64,000 nt of DNA, taken from the NCBI GenBank assembly GCA_018242185.1, contig JAFECK010000002.1, forward strand, positions 1-64,000, given 5' to 3'. Origin of the DNA: Pseudomonadota bacterium. Its GTDB lineage: Bacteria; Pseudomonadota; Alphaproteobacteria; Rickettsiales; Midichloriaceae. The translations under genes were made by a program, and so were the position numbers. Under the pieces are notes generated by a model that searched no databases, was not told the origin of the DNA, and was given only the letters and a program-made list of their open reading frames with translations. Positions 54,511 to 63,929 of the stretch are shown here, in pieces; position 1 is the stretch's first letter, and each line of letters starts with the position of its first letter.

Positions 54511-55935
54511 ATGTCAAATAACCTCCCTCTATCTATAGTATGGCTTCGTAATGATTTGCGGCTTTCCGACAACCCAGCTTTTATAGCAGCCGCTTCTAAG
54601 GGAGGTGTGTGGCCAATATATATCTTTGATACTACTTCTTCTCAATATCTAGGATCTGCAAGCAGATGGTGGTTACATCACTCCCTACAGTCATTAAAAG
54701 ATAGCTTAAATGGGAGACTTGATTATTACGTAGGTAATCCTCATGAGATACTTATAGAACTAGCTCAGCAACACAATATTAAAGATCTATATTGGAATAG
54801 GTGTTACGAACCATTACAGATGCAGCAAGAACATAATGTAATTGCTGCCTCCAACCATCTTAATATTACTTGTCATCATTTTAACGGCTCTTTGCTATGG
54901 GAACCATGGGAGATTATGAAAGACGATGGCCTACCATACAAAGTGTTTACACCCTTTTATAATAGGGGTTACCAAGGCCATATAAAACCTCGCAGTCCTG
55001 AAGCCACATCAATCACATACAAATTATACGATCAGGCAGGTAGCACAACATTTTCATTGCTAGATAAAAACAGCTGGTACATTAAGTTGGGATCATATTG
55101 GGATATTGGAGAGAGGGCTGCGCAAAAAAAATTGGAATTATTTATCGAAGATAATCTATCTGGCTATGCTAAAGCACGTGATTATCCTGCTGATTCCCAA
55201 ACTTCTAGGCTCTCACCTCACTTACATTTTGGCGAGATCTCACCAAATCAAATATGGTGGGCGCTTGAAAATCTCAAGCGCCAAGGCAAGTACACTAGTG
55301 TATTAGGTGATATAGAACGCTATCAAATAGAGCTAGTGTGGCGAGAGTTTTCGTATTACTTACTATACCATCATCCCACTTTACCAACACAAAATCTGCA
55401 ACGCCGTTTTGACCACTTTCCCTGGCAACATAATGAAACAATGCTGCAAGCCTGGAAAACCGGGCAAACTGGATATCCAATCATAGATGCAGGGATGAGA
55501 GAACTCTGGCAAACTGGATATATGCATAATAGGGTGCGTATGTTGGTCGCCTCTTTTTTAGTCAAAAACCTCTTAATAGATTGGCGTTATGGCGCTGCCT
55601 GGTTTTTGGATTGCCTTGTAGACGCTGATCTTGCTAATAACAGCGCATCTTGGCAATGGGTTGCAGGATGTGGTGCTGATGCTGCGCCATACTTCCGTAT
55701 TTTCAACCCAATCATTCAAGGAGAAAAGTTTGATCCAAATGGCACTTACACCAAACACTTTGTCCCAGAGCTCGCTGCATTACCTTTACGCTATCTATTC
55801 AAACCATGGCAAGCCCCGAGTAATGTATTACAGGCTTGCAATGTTGCCTTAGGCCGTACTTATCCCCAACCTATTGTCGATATATCAGCGACACGCAAAG
55901 CTGCCTTGCAAGCATTCCGCTCTCTTAGTAATTAA
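54511..55935 (+). CDS. phrB: deoxyribodipyrimidine photolyase
   Basis: 474 residues, class I photolyase/cryptochrome family. The antenna domain opens with SIVWLRNDLRLSDNPAF. The FAD domain has SRLSPHLHFGEISPNQIWW, WQTGYMHNRVRMLVASFLVK and NNSASWQWVAGCGADAAPYF, which match CPD photolyases, as does FNPIIQGEKFDPNGTY. The enzyme uses blue light and FADH to split pyrimidine dimers. No ribosome site is seen before the ATG, and a TATAAT ends ten bases upstream, so a leaderless transcript is possible in addition to the longer one. Confidence 0.96.
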   Translation: MSNNLPLSIVWLRNDLRLSDNPAFIAAASKGGVWPIYIFDTTSSQYLGSASRWWLHHSLQSLKDSLNGRLDYYVGNPHEILIELAQQHNIKDLYWNRCYEPLQMQQEHNVIAASNHLNITCHHFNGSLLWEPWEIMKDDGLPYKVFTPFYNRGYQGHIKPRSPEATSITYKLYDQAGSTTFSLLDKNSWYIKLGSYWDIGERAAQKKLELFIEDNLSGYAKARDYPADSQTSRLSPHLHFGEISPNQIWWALENLKRQGKYTSVLGDIERYQIELVWREFSYYLLYHHPTLPTQNLQRRFDHFPWQHNETMLQAWKTGQTGYPIIDAGMRELWQTGYMHNRVRMLVASFLVKNLLIDWRYGAAWFLDCLVDADLANNSASWQWVAGCGADAAPYFRIFNPIIQGEKFDPNGTYTKHFVPELAALPLRYLFKPWQAPSNVLQACNVALGRTYPQPIVDISATRKAALQAFRSLSN

Positions 55936-56030
55936 TATATTAAATTTATATTAATTAAAGCCGACTTGACTTAAAAATTCACCAAGCATATACTAACCGA
56001 CTCGGACATTAATAAATATAAAGGTAACCT

Positions 56031-56897
56031 ATGAATACAGCTCAGAGCGACATTATCCAAACTAAGAAAATTAATATAGACGAGCAGACCACCTATACCA
56101 AGCGCACAGTCCTCAACGGCATCACAGACCTAGAAATCAACGCGCAGGTTAAATCTCAATCTCTTATATTGAGCGGTGGCCATGTGTCTATAAACGCTCC
56201 GTTGAAGGTTAACGGCACTTTGCTTATCCATGCTCCTCATTTAACCATCAACGCTGATGTGCAAGCTGATTACATTGGCTTATTGAGTGATGATCTCACA
56301 ATAACCAGCGCCAAAGTGAAGGCTAACAAAGCAATGCTGATGGATATCCAAGGCACGACTAGCCTAAATAAATCTGGCACCATAAAGGCCTCCAAAATCT
56401 TTGTATCTCAGGAAACTACTGATGGCTTGGATCCGTCGATCAAGGTGCAGGTAATGGACAAGCCCATGGACCAATATAAAGAGCTAAAAAACGCCGTTAC
56501 TGAAATACAAAATTTTGGACCATTGGCAACAGCAGATTTGATCTTTGGCGGGCACGACTACGATATTCGTTTTAACTACCATAATAAGGCAGATAGCAGC
56601 TCCATTAGTGAACTCAAGGCCATAATAGAGGAAATCTTTACTGAATCTGGTTTGCAGGCGCCATGGGTTATGCCACCAGTTGCCGAAGTCAATATTGATG
56701 AAACCGTGACACTACCAGTGGAGGAAGCTCCGATACTGCCGGTAGATATTATTATGCCACCAGCCGAGGTTGTTATACTACCAATAAAAGATGATGCCGT
56801 GGCAGAGCAGTCGGACGCCTATAGCTCAGCTATAGATCAAACTACACCAGTAGAATTAACAGCAACTCTGCCAGTAGTAGAAGATTTAATGCTATAA
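56031..56897 (+). CDS. beta-helix-like protein with Pro/Val-rich tail, unknown
   Basis: 288 residues. Residues 30-140 are a run of short strands with repeating spacing (LEINAQVKSQSLILSGGHVS, TLLIHAPHLTINADVQADYI), similar to a right-handed beta-helix or bactofilin-like fold. The C-terminal 75 residues repeat Pro, Val, Ile and Glu (VEEAPILPVDIIMPPAEVVI). No signal peptide. AAAGG precedes the ATG. The last 61 bases overlap the end of lolD on the opposite strand. Bactofilin proper is not clearly matched; another polymerising or adhesive protein is possible. Confidence 0.65.
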   Translation: MNTAQSDIIQTKKINIDEQTTYTKRTVLNGITDLEINAQVKSQSLILSGGHVSINAPLKVNGTLLIHAPHLTINADVQADYIGLLSDDLTITSAKVKANKAMLMDIQGTTSLNKSGTIKASKIFVSQETTDGLDPSIKVQVMDKPMDQYKELKNAVTEIQNFGPLATADLIFGGHDYDIRFNYHNKADSSSISELKAIIEEIFTESGLQAPWVMPPVAEVNIDETVTLPVEEAPILPVDIIMPPAEVVILPIKDDAVAEQSDAYSSAIDQTTPVELTATLPVVEDLML

Positions 56898-57556
56898 GGC
56901 ATAAGCTTACCGTCACGCAGCTCCATTATTCTATCAGCACGGGCTGCCACTGCCAGGTTATGGGTGACTATAATTACTGCCAACCCTATGCTACGCACTA
57001 GCGATAGGAATACCTCCACTACTAGCCTGGAGTTGTGTGGGTCTAGATTGCCAGTTGGCTCATCAGCAAGCAACAGCTGTGGAGAATTAATAACCCCGCG
57101 CAATACCGCTATTCTTTGTTGCTCACCCCCAGACAACTGACTGGGCCGTGAATTTGCCTTATCTTGCATGTTTAGACCAGAAAGTACTAAAGTAGCCCTT
57201 TTATGCGCCTCTTCTACCGGAAAATTACAAATCAACTGTGGGATCACCAAGTTTTCCATAGCGGTAAACTCAGGCAGCAAGCAGTGCTGTTGGTATATAA
57301 AACCGAGGTTTTTGCGCCTTAACAAAGTCTGCTCTGCATCAGTAAGCTTACTGCAATCACGACCAGCAAAACGCACGGCCCCAGTACTAGGCAGATCAAG
57401 TAATCCAGCTATTTTAAGAAATGTACTCTTACCAGAACCAGACGGACCAATAATGGCTACCACTTCACCCTGTTCTATCTGAAAATCTAGGCCAGCCAGG
57501 ACATCAATGCCTGCACTGTAGCTCTTAGACACATTCTCCATCTCTAGCAGAGACAT
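56837..57556 (-). CDS. lolD: lipoprotein-releasing ABC transporter ATP-binding protein
   Basis: 239 residues. LolD powers release of outer-membrane lipoproteins from the inner membrane with LolC/E. Walker A GPSGSGKST is at 37-45, the Q loop is in FIYQQHCLLPEFTAMEN, the signature LSGGEQQR is at 141-148 and Walker B LLLADEP at 161-167. The LLPEFTAMEN segment is typical of LolD. MacB and FtsE are close relatives, so assignment rests on that segment. The last 20 residues after the usual end are encoded opposite the tail of the preceding gene. lolC/E are not adjacent. Confidence 0.88.
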   Translation of the reverse strand: MSLLEMENVSKSYSAGIDVLAGLDFQIEQGEVVAIIGPSGSGKSTFLKIAGLLDLPSTGAVRFAGRDCSKLTDAEQTLLRRKNLGFIYQQHCLLPEFTAMENLVIPQLICNFPVEEAHKRATLVLSGLNMQDKANSRPSQLSGGEQQRIAVLRGVINSPQLLLADEPTGNLDPHNSRLVVEVFLSLVRSIGLAVIIVTHNLAVAARADRIMELRDGKLMPYSIKSSTTGRVAVNSTGVV

Positions 57557-57598
57557 AAACTGACCCGCAATAATAGTCTATAATTAGACTCCAAACGC

Positions 57599-57772
57599 CT
57601 AACTGCTCAACTTCTTTTCAACGAAGTTTACGTGCTGACGCGCCACAGGGTCATACTTGCGGAACTCTAGCTTCTTAGTTCCCATGTTTTTTGGGTTTTT
57701 CCCTCTTACATAAAAATAACCGGTTCCAGCGGTACTCACCAACTTCACTAAAACAATATTTTTCTTCGCCAT
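57599..57772 (-). CDS. rpmG: 50S ribosomal protein L33
   Basis: 57 residues. The sequence [20 protein letters not shown], then [20 protein letters not shown], and [10 protein letters not shown] is the standard L33. It has no CXXC pairs, so it is the zinc-free form. GAGG lies eight bases before the ATG and a strong promoter precedes it. It lies 42 nt upstream of lolD on the same strand, so read-through into lolD is likely. Confidence 0.96.
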   Translation of the reverse strand: MAKKNIVLVKLVSTAGTGYFYVRGKNPKNMGTKKLEFRKYDPVARQHVNFVEKKLSS

Positions 57773-57799
57773 ATAAGCCTCAAATTCAACTTGCCCGCC

Positions 57800-57828
57800 A
57801 GTCTAACAATGCAAGGCGTTGCTGTCAA
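57800..57828 (-). promoter_or_regulatory. strong sigma70-type promoter of rpmG
   Basis: On the minus strand a perfect TTGACA (57823-57828) and TAGACT (57800-57805) are 17 bp apart, giving a leader of about 20 nt before the ATG at 57772. Confidence 0.62.
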
Positions 57829-57879
57829 GTATAATTCTGCTAAATTCGATGGAGAGAGAATGTTGGCAATACTTATGCC

Positions 57880-57899
57880 ATTCCTGTGGAGGCGGGAAT
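57880..57899. repeat. short intergenic palindrome
   Basis: ATTCCTG (57880-57886) pairs with CGGGAAT (57893-57899) around TGGAGG. The ATTCCYG...CGGGAAT core resembles dispersed intergenic palindromes found in many bacteria. It lies in the gap between clpB and rpmG, and no second close copy was found here. Confidence 0.4.
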
Positions 57900-57990
57900 C
57901 TAGTGGTATGCAACAAATATCGCCTATCATAGTCCTGGACCTTGCCCTGGCAAGTCATTGGCTGCAACGCCTGTATATAAATTCGGCCTA

Positions 57991-60573
57991 TTACATCGCA
58001 AATACTAGCCCTTTGCTTTCACTGCTTATCCTCACAATAGCACCCTCCTTAACTTCACCAGATAGCATCTTCTCTGCTAGCACATGATAAACGGTACGCT
58101 GAATGACCCGTTTCAAGGGGCGAGCGCCATAGACGGAGTCATACCCTTCAGAGGCCAACCAATCCTTTGCAGTAGAATCAACTTCAATTCGAATGTTTTT
58201 ATCAGATAGTATGCGAGCCAGCTCTTTCAACTGAATCTCTACTATTTGATCCATATTCTCTCGTTGCAAACGGTTAAACAAGATTATTTCATCTAGCCTA
58301 TTTATAAATTCTGGCTTGAATGCCTCGCGCACCGAATCCATAATTTTATCCCGCACATGCTCTACACTGGCTCCTATCGGCAATTCTGCGATATGGTGCG
58401 AGCCTAGGTTAGAAGTTAGGATAATAATGGTATTGCGGAAATCTACGGTTCTGCCCTGCCCGTCTGTGAGTCGGCCTTCATCCAAAACTTGCAGTAAGAT
58501 ATTAAACACATCAGGATGCGCCTTTTCTACCTCATCAAATAGCAAAACTTGGTAAGGGCGACGGCGCACCGCCTCTGTCAGCACTCCACCTTCCTCATAA
58601 CCAACATACCCAGGAGGTGCTCCAATAAGGCGAGCTACTGCATGTTTCTCCATATATTCAGACATATCTATGCGCACCATAGCCCTAGGATCGTCAAACA
58701 TGAACTTAGCTAAAGCCTTGGTAAGCTCGGTTTTACCGACACCAGTTGGTCCAAGGAACAAAAAGCTACCGATAGGTTTAGCGTGCGAACTAAGGCCAGC
58801 GCGCGACATCCGCACTGCATTGCTCACCGCTTTTACTGCAGCATCCTGACCTACCACACTATCCTTCAAATGCTCTTCCATATGCAGCAATTTTTCTTTC
58901 TCACCCTCCAGCATTCGCTCAACAGGGATACCCGTCCATTTCGCCACAATTGACGCAATATCACTATCTTTCACCACTTCCTGCAACATGCTTACCCCTG
59001 CTTTGGCTCCATCTCCAGCGCTGCTATAATCAGCCAGCTTCTTCTCAAGATCTGGAATAACTCCGTACTTGAGCTCGCTAGCTTTGGATAAATCTCCATG
59101 CCTTTGTGCTGCCTCTAAGTCAAGGCGCGCTGTATCTAACTTTGCCTTACATTCCTTCACTTCATTAAGCTTCATTTTCTCTGCCTGCCATTGCCCTGTT
59201 AAATCCGCTGATTTTGCCTCCAAATTACCCAATTCGTGTTTTAAAGTAGTCAGCCTATCTTTTGAGTCTTGGTCTGCCTCCTTTTCCAAGGTCAGCGCTT
59301 CAATCTTGAGCTGCAGGATCTTACGATCTATCTCATCGATCACCTCTGGCTTGCTGTCCACCTGCATGCGCAGACGGCTGGCCGCCTCGTCCATAAGGTC
59401 TATCGCCTTATCCGGCAAGAAGCGGTCTGTGATATAGCGGTTAGATAAAGTGACGGAAGCAATAATCGCATTATCGGAGATCCTCACCCCATGGTGCACC
59501 TCATACTTTTCTTTCAAGCCCCTCAATATAGAGATGCTATCCTCTACCGTAGGCTCAGAGATATATACCTGCTGGAAACGGCGGGCTAGCGCTGCATCCT
59601 TCTCGATATATTTACGATATTCATCTAAGGTTGTGGCACCTATACAATGCAAATCACCTCTAGCTAATGCTGGCTTTAGGAGGTTAGAAGCATCCATCGC
59701 CCCTTCTGCCGCGCCTGCGCCCACCAAGGTGTGCAACTCGTCAATAAAGAGGATAACATCCCCATCAGCGCTAACCTCGTTAAGCACAGCTTTTAGGCGC
59801 TCTTCGAATTCCCCGCGAAACTTCGCTCCAGCAATCAGAGCACCAAGATCCAGCACAAATAGCCGCTTATCTTGCAGGCTCTCTGGCACATCACCAGCAA
59901 TCATGCGCTGTGCTAATCCTTCTACTACCGCCGTTTTACCGACTCCTGGCTCACCAATCAGCACCGGGTTATTCTTGGTACGGCGCGAAAGCACTTGTAT
60001 TACTCGGCGGATCTCTTCATCTCGACCAATCACCGGATCGAGCTTACCGCTCGCGGCTGCCGTCGTTAAATCCCGACCATATTTGGCGAGCGCCTGGAAG
60101 GTATCTTCAGCATTTGCACTCTGTGCTTTGCGGCCTTTGCGCAGCTCTGCGATTGCTGCTGTCAGTTTAACTGCTTGGAGCCCAGAGTTTTTCAGCATAT
60201 CATAAGCCTTAGTACCACTGGTTTGTGCAATTGCCTCCAGTAAACGCTCTACAGTAACGAAACTATCACCAGCTGTCTCGCTGAGCTTTTCAGCCTTCTG
60301 CATAATTTTAGCCATTTCCTGGGTCATATAAAGCTGGCTATTACCACCGGATACTTGGGGAATGCTCCGCATTTGCTGCTCTAAGCTGCTCTCCAACTTA
60401 CTTAAATCTACTCCGCATTTACTCAATAACCCAGTAGCCATCGCGGTATCATCTTCTAGTAAAGCTTGGAGCAAATGCTCTGGGGTAAACTGTTGGTGCC
60501 CAGCTGCCATAGCAGCAGTTTGTGCGCTCTGCAAGACGCTCTTGACCCTTTCTGTCAGTTTTTCAATGTTCAT
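57991..60573 (-). CDS. clpB: ATP-dependent disaggregase ClpB
   Basis: 860 residues. ClpB threads aggregated proteins through a hexameric ring with DnaK. The N domain starts [22 protein letters not shown]1 has Walker [10 protein letters not shown] and Walker [13 protein letters not shown]. The long Lys/Glu-rich M domain coiled coil (about 410-520) separates ClpB from ClpA and ClpC. NBD2 has GPTGVGKTE and [15 protein letters not shown]. There is no ClpP-binding tripeptide, as expected. AGG lies before the ATG and a heat-shock-like promoter precedes it. Confidence 0.97.
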   Translation of the reverse strand: MNIEKLTERVKSVLQSAQTAAMAAGHQQFTPEHLLQALLEDDTAMATGLLSKCGVDLSKLESSLEQQMRSIPQVSGGNSQLYMTQEMAKIMQKAEKLSETAGDSFVTVERLLEAIAQTSGTKAYDMLKNSGLQAVKLTAAIAELRKGRKAQSANAEDTFQALAKYGRDLTTAAASGKLDPVIGRDEEIRRVIQVLSRRTKNNPVLIGEPGVGKTAVVEGLAQRMIAGDVPESLQDKRLFVLDLGALIAGAKFRGEFEERLKAVLNEVSADGDVILFIDELHTLVGAGAAEGAMDASNLLKPALARGDLHCIGATTLDEYRKYIEKDAALARRFQQVYISEPTVEDSISILRGLKEKYEVHHGVRISDNAIIASVTLSNRYITDRFLPDKAIDLMDEAASRLRMQVDSKPEVIDEIDRKILQLKIEALTLEKEADQDSKDRLTTLKHELGNLEAKSADLTGQWQAEKMKLNEVKECKAKLDTARLDLEAAQRHGDLSKASELKYGVIPDLEKKLADYSSAGDGAKAGVSMLQEVVKDSDIASIVAKWTGIPVERMLEGEKEKLLHMEEHLKDSVVGQDAAVKAVSNAVRMSRAGLSSHAKPIGSFLFLGPTGVGKTELTKALAKFMFDDPRAMVRIDMSEYMEKHAVARLIGAPPGYVGYEEGGVLTEAVRRRPYQVLLFDEVEKAHPDVFNILLQVLDEGRLTDGQGRTVDFRNTIIILTSNLGSHHIAELPIGASVEHVRDKIMDSVREAFKPEFINRLDEIILFNRLQRENMDQIVEIQLKELARILSDKNIRIEVDSTAKDWLASEGYDSVYGARPLKRVIQRTVYHVLAEKMLSGEVKEGAIVRISSESKGLVFAM

Positions 60574-60606
60574 ATATAACCTATGTTTTATTGCCTATAG
60601 GATTAT

Positions 60607-60632
60607 GTATGGCATTAATCTAGAATTTCAAG
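60607..60632 (-). promoter_or_regulatory. possible sigma32 heat-shock promoter of clpB
   Basis: On the minus strand CTTGAAA (60626-60632) is followed after 11 bp by TGCCATAC (60607-60614), a partial match to CCCCATNT. The position, about 30 nt before the start codon, is right. Confidence 0.33.
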
Positions 60633-60653
60633 AGATGTTATGAGACTCCCTAT

Positions 60654-61622
60654 TTAGCTGTCGCTATCAACCTCTTCCAACAGTATTGTTTCACTATCAT
60701 CTTTCTTCTGTTTGTCCGGCTTTTTCGGAGCATTGCCATTTACTGTACGGCAAAAACCTGCTTGCTGCCTATTTGTAACTAACGATAACAATACGTTCAA
60801 CAAATTCTTTGAGTCAACTTCAACAGTAGCCAAATTATTCTTATCTTTATATAATGGCACACCCTTATCAACAAACATGTTTTGCTTAACTGCATCCAGC
60901 GCTGTGCGGCTTAACACAGTCACGGTTTCACTCAAAAGCCCATCTTTCTCTTTTGTGCGCTGATTTTGTATTGGGTGCTTTATAAGCCAGAAGGAGACCA
61001 TACCCAATAAGCACACCCCAACTACAGCAATCATCGGGAGCCAAGCGTTTGAATGCGCAATATGCGCTTCTCTAATTGTCAGCTCAAGCATGCGCTGATC
61101 AAGCCTGGTGAGGGTGCCGTTCTTTAACCCTTCTGTTACCTGCGCTTCTAGCTTTTCAAGCAATCTCTGGCCCGCCATTGCTATAGGAGCCAAATGATAA
61201 ATAGCGGCCACTGGAGCAGCGACAAAAACACCATAACCAAAAATAATCGTGGTCCACATAATAGCGCTATACTTCCTTTCAACGCTTGGTAGCCCAGTCT
61301 GGTATTGCGCTTTGGCAACCATAAACTGGATTGTTTGATCTTTTTCCACAAATAACGGCGTTCTCAATGCTAACGCATCAGCGTCAGCAAGCGCAGCTAA
61401 GTCTTTGTTGGTTAAATCACGGTTGGTAAGAGTATAGCTATGTTCTTGTTGAAGTGAGTGTAGTAAATGGTGGCGGTAATTGTCCTTAAAATATTGCTCT
61501 GCCAGCTCTCCTCCAGAACCATCACTTAGCAATATAGATTGTAGTGTGTCCTCTACTGCTTTTCTTCTATACTGAGCTAGCTTATTATAAATGGCTAAAT
61601 TATAAATATTATCTTCTTGCAT
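60654..61622 (-). CDS. two-helix membrane protein, tandem paralogue of the upstream gene
   Basis: 322 residues. Residues 1-115 are soluble and helical. The first membrane stretch is around 118-150 (WTTIIFGYGVFVAAPVAAIY), then an amphipathic linker with VTEGLKNGTLTR, a second stretch about 193-215 ending FWLIKHPI, then Arg/Lys and a soluble tail. From GYG at 129 it aligns without gaps over about 100 residues to the neighbour from GYG at 120. Shared residues include the T-G-G-TR pattern, FW, PI and a following Arg. The Lys/Asp-rich tail ends with EEVDSDS. AAAGG precedes the ATG. Function unknown. Confidence 0.72.
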   Translation of the reverse strand: MQEDNIYNLAIYNKLAQYRRKAVEDTLQSILLSDGSGGELAEQYFKDNYRHHLLHSLQQEHSYTLTNRDLTNKDLAALADADALALRTPLFVEKDQTIQFMVAKAQYQTGLPSVERKYSAIMWTTIIFGYGVFVAAPVAAIYHLAPIAMAGQRLLEKLEAQVTEGLKNGTLTRLDQRMLELTIREAHIAHSNAWLPMIAVVGVCLLGMVSFWLIKHPIQNQRTKEKDGLLSETVTVLSRTALDAVKQNMFVDKGVPLYKDKNNLATVEVDSKNLLNVLLSLVTNRQQAGFCRTVNGNAPKKPDKQKKDDSETILLEEVDSDS

Positions 61623-61633
61623 ACGATTTACCT

Positions 61634-62494
61634 TTAAAATTCCTTTATTGCTTGCGCTTCTGGTTCTTTTACTTGCTGTTTAATTGCCAGCAACACTCTG
61701 GCAAAATCCCTATTTCCTAGTTCTTTTGGCTTATTCCAATCAATGTTCTGTTTAGCACCTGGCTCCACTGGATACTGCCTAAATCCTTCTTGTGCTAACG
61801 TTGTACTGGCAAGCACTTGTGCATAATGGTTTAGCGCTTGCTTATCAGCATAATCACGCAGACCCCCAATTGGCCCACCTAACATCCAAAAGAACGCTGC
61901 TCCTGCGAGGACTAACATAGTAAACCCTGCAAAATCCAACGCATAGCTCCCATTTGCCAAAGACAGCTCATGCATCTGCTGCCGCAATAAGTATTCTTCC
62001 CAACGAGTAACACTGCCATCTGTAATCCCTTGCGTTATCAGTTGATCGATTGTGCGGATTACATTGCTGTTGGCGATGGCTGGCTCCAAAAACTCCTGTA
62101 TAACATAGATCTCAATGCCAATCAGGCCACCATAACCGGTTAACATGGTGGTAGTTAACACAGCTCCATGCATCAGGCTTATATCAAGCAACGCACGACC
62201 ATAACTAGCGCGAGCTTTGTCTATCGGCCTGATTTCAGATGTCTTACCAAATATAGTGGAATATACGGCTTTTGCATCTTTGCTAGCTGTAGTATGCACA
62301 GCAGTTTTATGATTCTCAGATAAGCCAGACGGAACCAGATCAGAGCCTAACAGAAGGTGTCTATATTTGTCAGTAAAAATTGACTCTAACCCTATATGAT
62401 AACTATTAATAGAGTCTCGCAGCGCGACTACAAGCACTCTAACCCTTTCGCTCTCAACCTGCTTATAATGCTGCGCTACATCAATATTTTGCAT
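61634..62494 (-). CDS. two-helix membrane protein, tandem paralogue of the downstream gene
   Basis: 286 residues. Soluble N-terminal 95 residues, then hydrophobic stretches at about 103-135 (TMLTGYGGLIGIEIYVIQEF) and 187-207 (GFTMLVLAGAAFFWMLGGPI), with a linker carrying ITQGITDGSVTR. It is homologous to the 322-residue protein, from which it is separated by 11 nt, so they form an operon that may run on to clpB 80 nt later. No signal peptide and no named family. An inner-membrane or exported membrane protein is likely. Confidence 0.72.
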   Translation of the reverse strand: MQNIDVAQHYKQVESERVRVLVVALRDSINSYHIGLESIFTDKYRHLLLGSDLVPSGLSENHKTAVHTTASKDAKAVYSTIFGKTSEIRPIDKARASYGRALLDISLMHGAVLTTTMLTGYGGLIGIEIYVIQEFLEPAIANSNVIRTIDQLITQGITDGSVTRWEEYLLRQQMHELSLANGSYALDFAGFTMLVLAGAAFFWMLGGPIGGLRDYADKQALNHYAQVLASTTLAQEGFRQYPVEPGAKQNIDWNKPKELGNRDFARVLLAIKQQVKEPEAQAIKEF

Positions 62495-62696
62495 ACCAAA
62501 ACGCTATCTGTGTTAATTAGGGCGGATTGTACCACGATTTTAACGGCAGGACAATAGAGATATTGTTTGTCATCGACGACTTGTCCGGCGAAGCCTTGGC
62601 GTAAACGGAAGACGGGAATTACAGCCCAAATACAACACCCCTTGCGCCAGCTATAGGCTTACAGCTATGATGGGTATAAACAAAAAAGGACGCTAT

Positions 62697-63929
62697 ATGT
62701 CAAATTCTCAAAGCAAGCTATACTCATACACTGATAGCGGCGCTTTTACCAGCGAAATCAGCTTTCAAAAATGTTTGGAGAAAGTCCATAACGTTGCTAA
62801 AAATACTGACAAATTACTAGAGCACCGACTGTTTCAAAAAGAGCATATTACTAGCCCTAGAGCCTTACACAAGGTTGCTGATGAAATTAGCGGCAAATAC
62901 AAGCACTTGGTCATCCTTGGCATGGGCGGCGCCATCTTAAATCCCCAATTACTCGCAAATCTCGGCCGCCCTGGGCATAGCACTCGTATCACATACTGCG
63001 ACCATATAGATAGCCGCACCATCAATCACCTCGCGCTCACTTTAGACTTAGAGCACACAGCGTTCCTGGTGATCAGCAAATCTGGAAAAACTGTAGAAAC
63101 TATAGCTTTACTGAGCACTTGGTATAGCTATATGCAAAAGCAATTCATTACCGACCTAGCGCAGCGGTTTTATATAATCACTCAAGGTAATGGCAGCGCG
63201 ATTGCGGAAATGGGTAAGCAGATTCAGGCAGTGCTGCTACCACATGACGAGATTAGCGGAAGATATGCCAGCTTTACTAATATCACCATACTACCAGGAC
63301 TGATTGCTGGGCAAGATATGGAACTCTTCTGCCGCGGAGGTATGCGGGTGTTAGAGGAATTACTGGACTCCCCTGAGGATAGCTATGCCCTGCAGGGCGC
63401 CGCAACCATGCTATATATTCTGAAGCACCGTCAAAACCAGCATGTGTGCATACCTTATAAGCTTTCGTTAAAGCCATTCGTGGAATGGCAAGCCCAAGTG
63501 GTGGCTGAAAGCCTAGGCAAAGACGGTGATGGAATTACTCCTCTGAAAGCATTTGGACCACTGGATCAGCACAGCCAGCTGCAGCTATACCTAGACGGGC
63601 CAAAAGATAAGTTCTTCACTATCATCAACACCATGGATAGCAGCGCTAACACTACTCTTCCTATGAAGCTAGGGCCACTCGCTGGGCACAGCATACATGA
63701 ATTATGCGATGCTGAATGTCAAGCGATGCTGCTTGTTCTAAAAGATGAAGACTTGCCACACCGCTATCTTAGCCTGACGCATGATAATGAAGAAGGATTA
63801 GGCGCGCTGATAATGCACACCATGCTAGAGACGGCGCTTTGCGGCCTTTCATTAGGGATAGATCCATTCAACCAACCTGCAGTCGAGCGAATTAAGCGGC
63901 ATATCCTGAGAGAGCTACATATAGCTTAA
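62697..63929 (+). CDS. pgi: glucose-6-phosphate isomerase, short form
   Basis: 410 residues from the ATG at 62697, which has AAGGA six bases upstream; an in-frame ATG at 62667 lacks this. The two SIS domains are visible: HLVILGMGGAILNPQLLANL and FLVISKSGKTVETIALLSTW. The C-terminal part has ESLGKDGDGITPLKAFGPLD and DQHSQLQLYLDGP, then FNQPAVERIKRHILRE, which marks Pgi. It is shorter than the common 550-residue Pgi and resembles compact alphaproteobacterial versions. It interconverts glucose-6-phosphate and fructose-6-phosphate, the substrate of GlmS and Tal in this window. Confidence 0.9.
   Translation: MSNSQSKLYSYTDSGAFTSEISFQKCLEKVHNVAKNTDKLLEHRLFQKEHITSPRALHKVADEISGKYKHLVILGMGGAILNPQLLANLGRPGHSTRITYCDHIDSRTINHLALTLDLEHTAFLVISKSGKTVETIALLSTWYSYMQKQFITDLAQRFYIITQGNGSAIAEMGKQIQAVLLPHDEISGRYASFTNITILPGLIAGQDMELFCRGGMRVLEELLDSPEDSYALQGAATMLYILKHRQNQHVCIPYKLSLKPFVEWQAQVVAESLGKDGDGITPLKAFGPLDQHSQLQLYLDGPKDKFFTIINTMDSSANTTLPMKLGPLAGHSIHELCDAECQAMLLVLKDEDLPHRYLSLTHDNEEGLGALIMHTMLETALCGLSLGIDPFNQPAVERIKRHILRELHIA

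Noticed and set aside
59450-60205. 251-residue open frame opposite clpB
   Set aside because: Ser/Ala/Pro-rich shadow of a highly conserved coding strand; no independent support.
62576-62620. GC-richer patch before pgi resembling a decayed dispersed repeat
   Set aside because: Only weak internal complementarity and no second copy recognised in the window.
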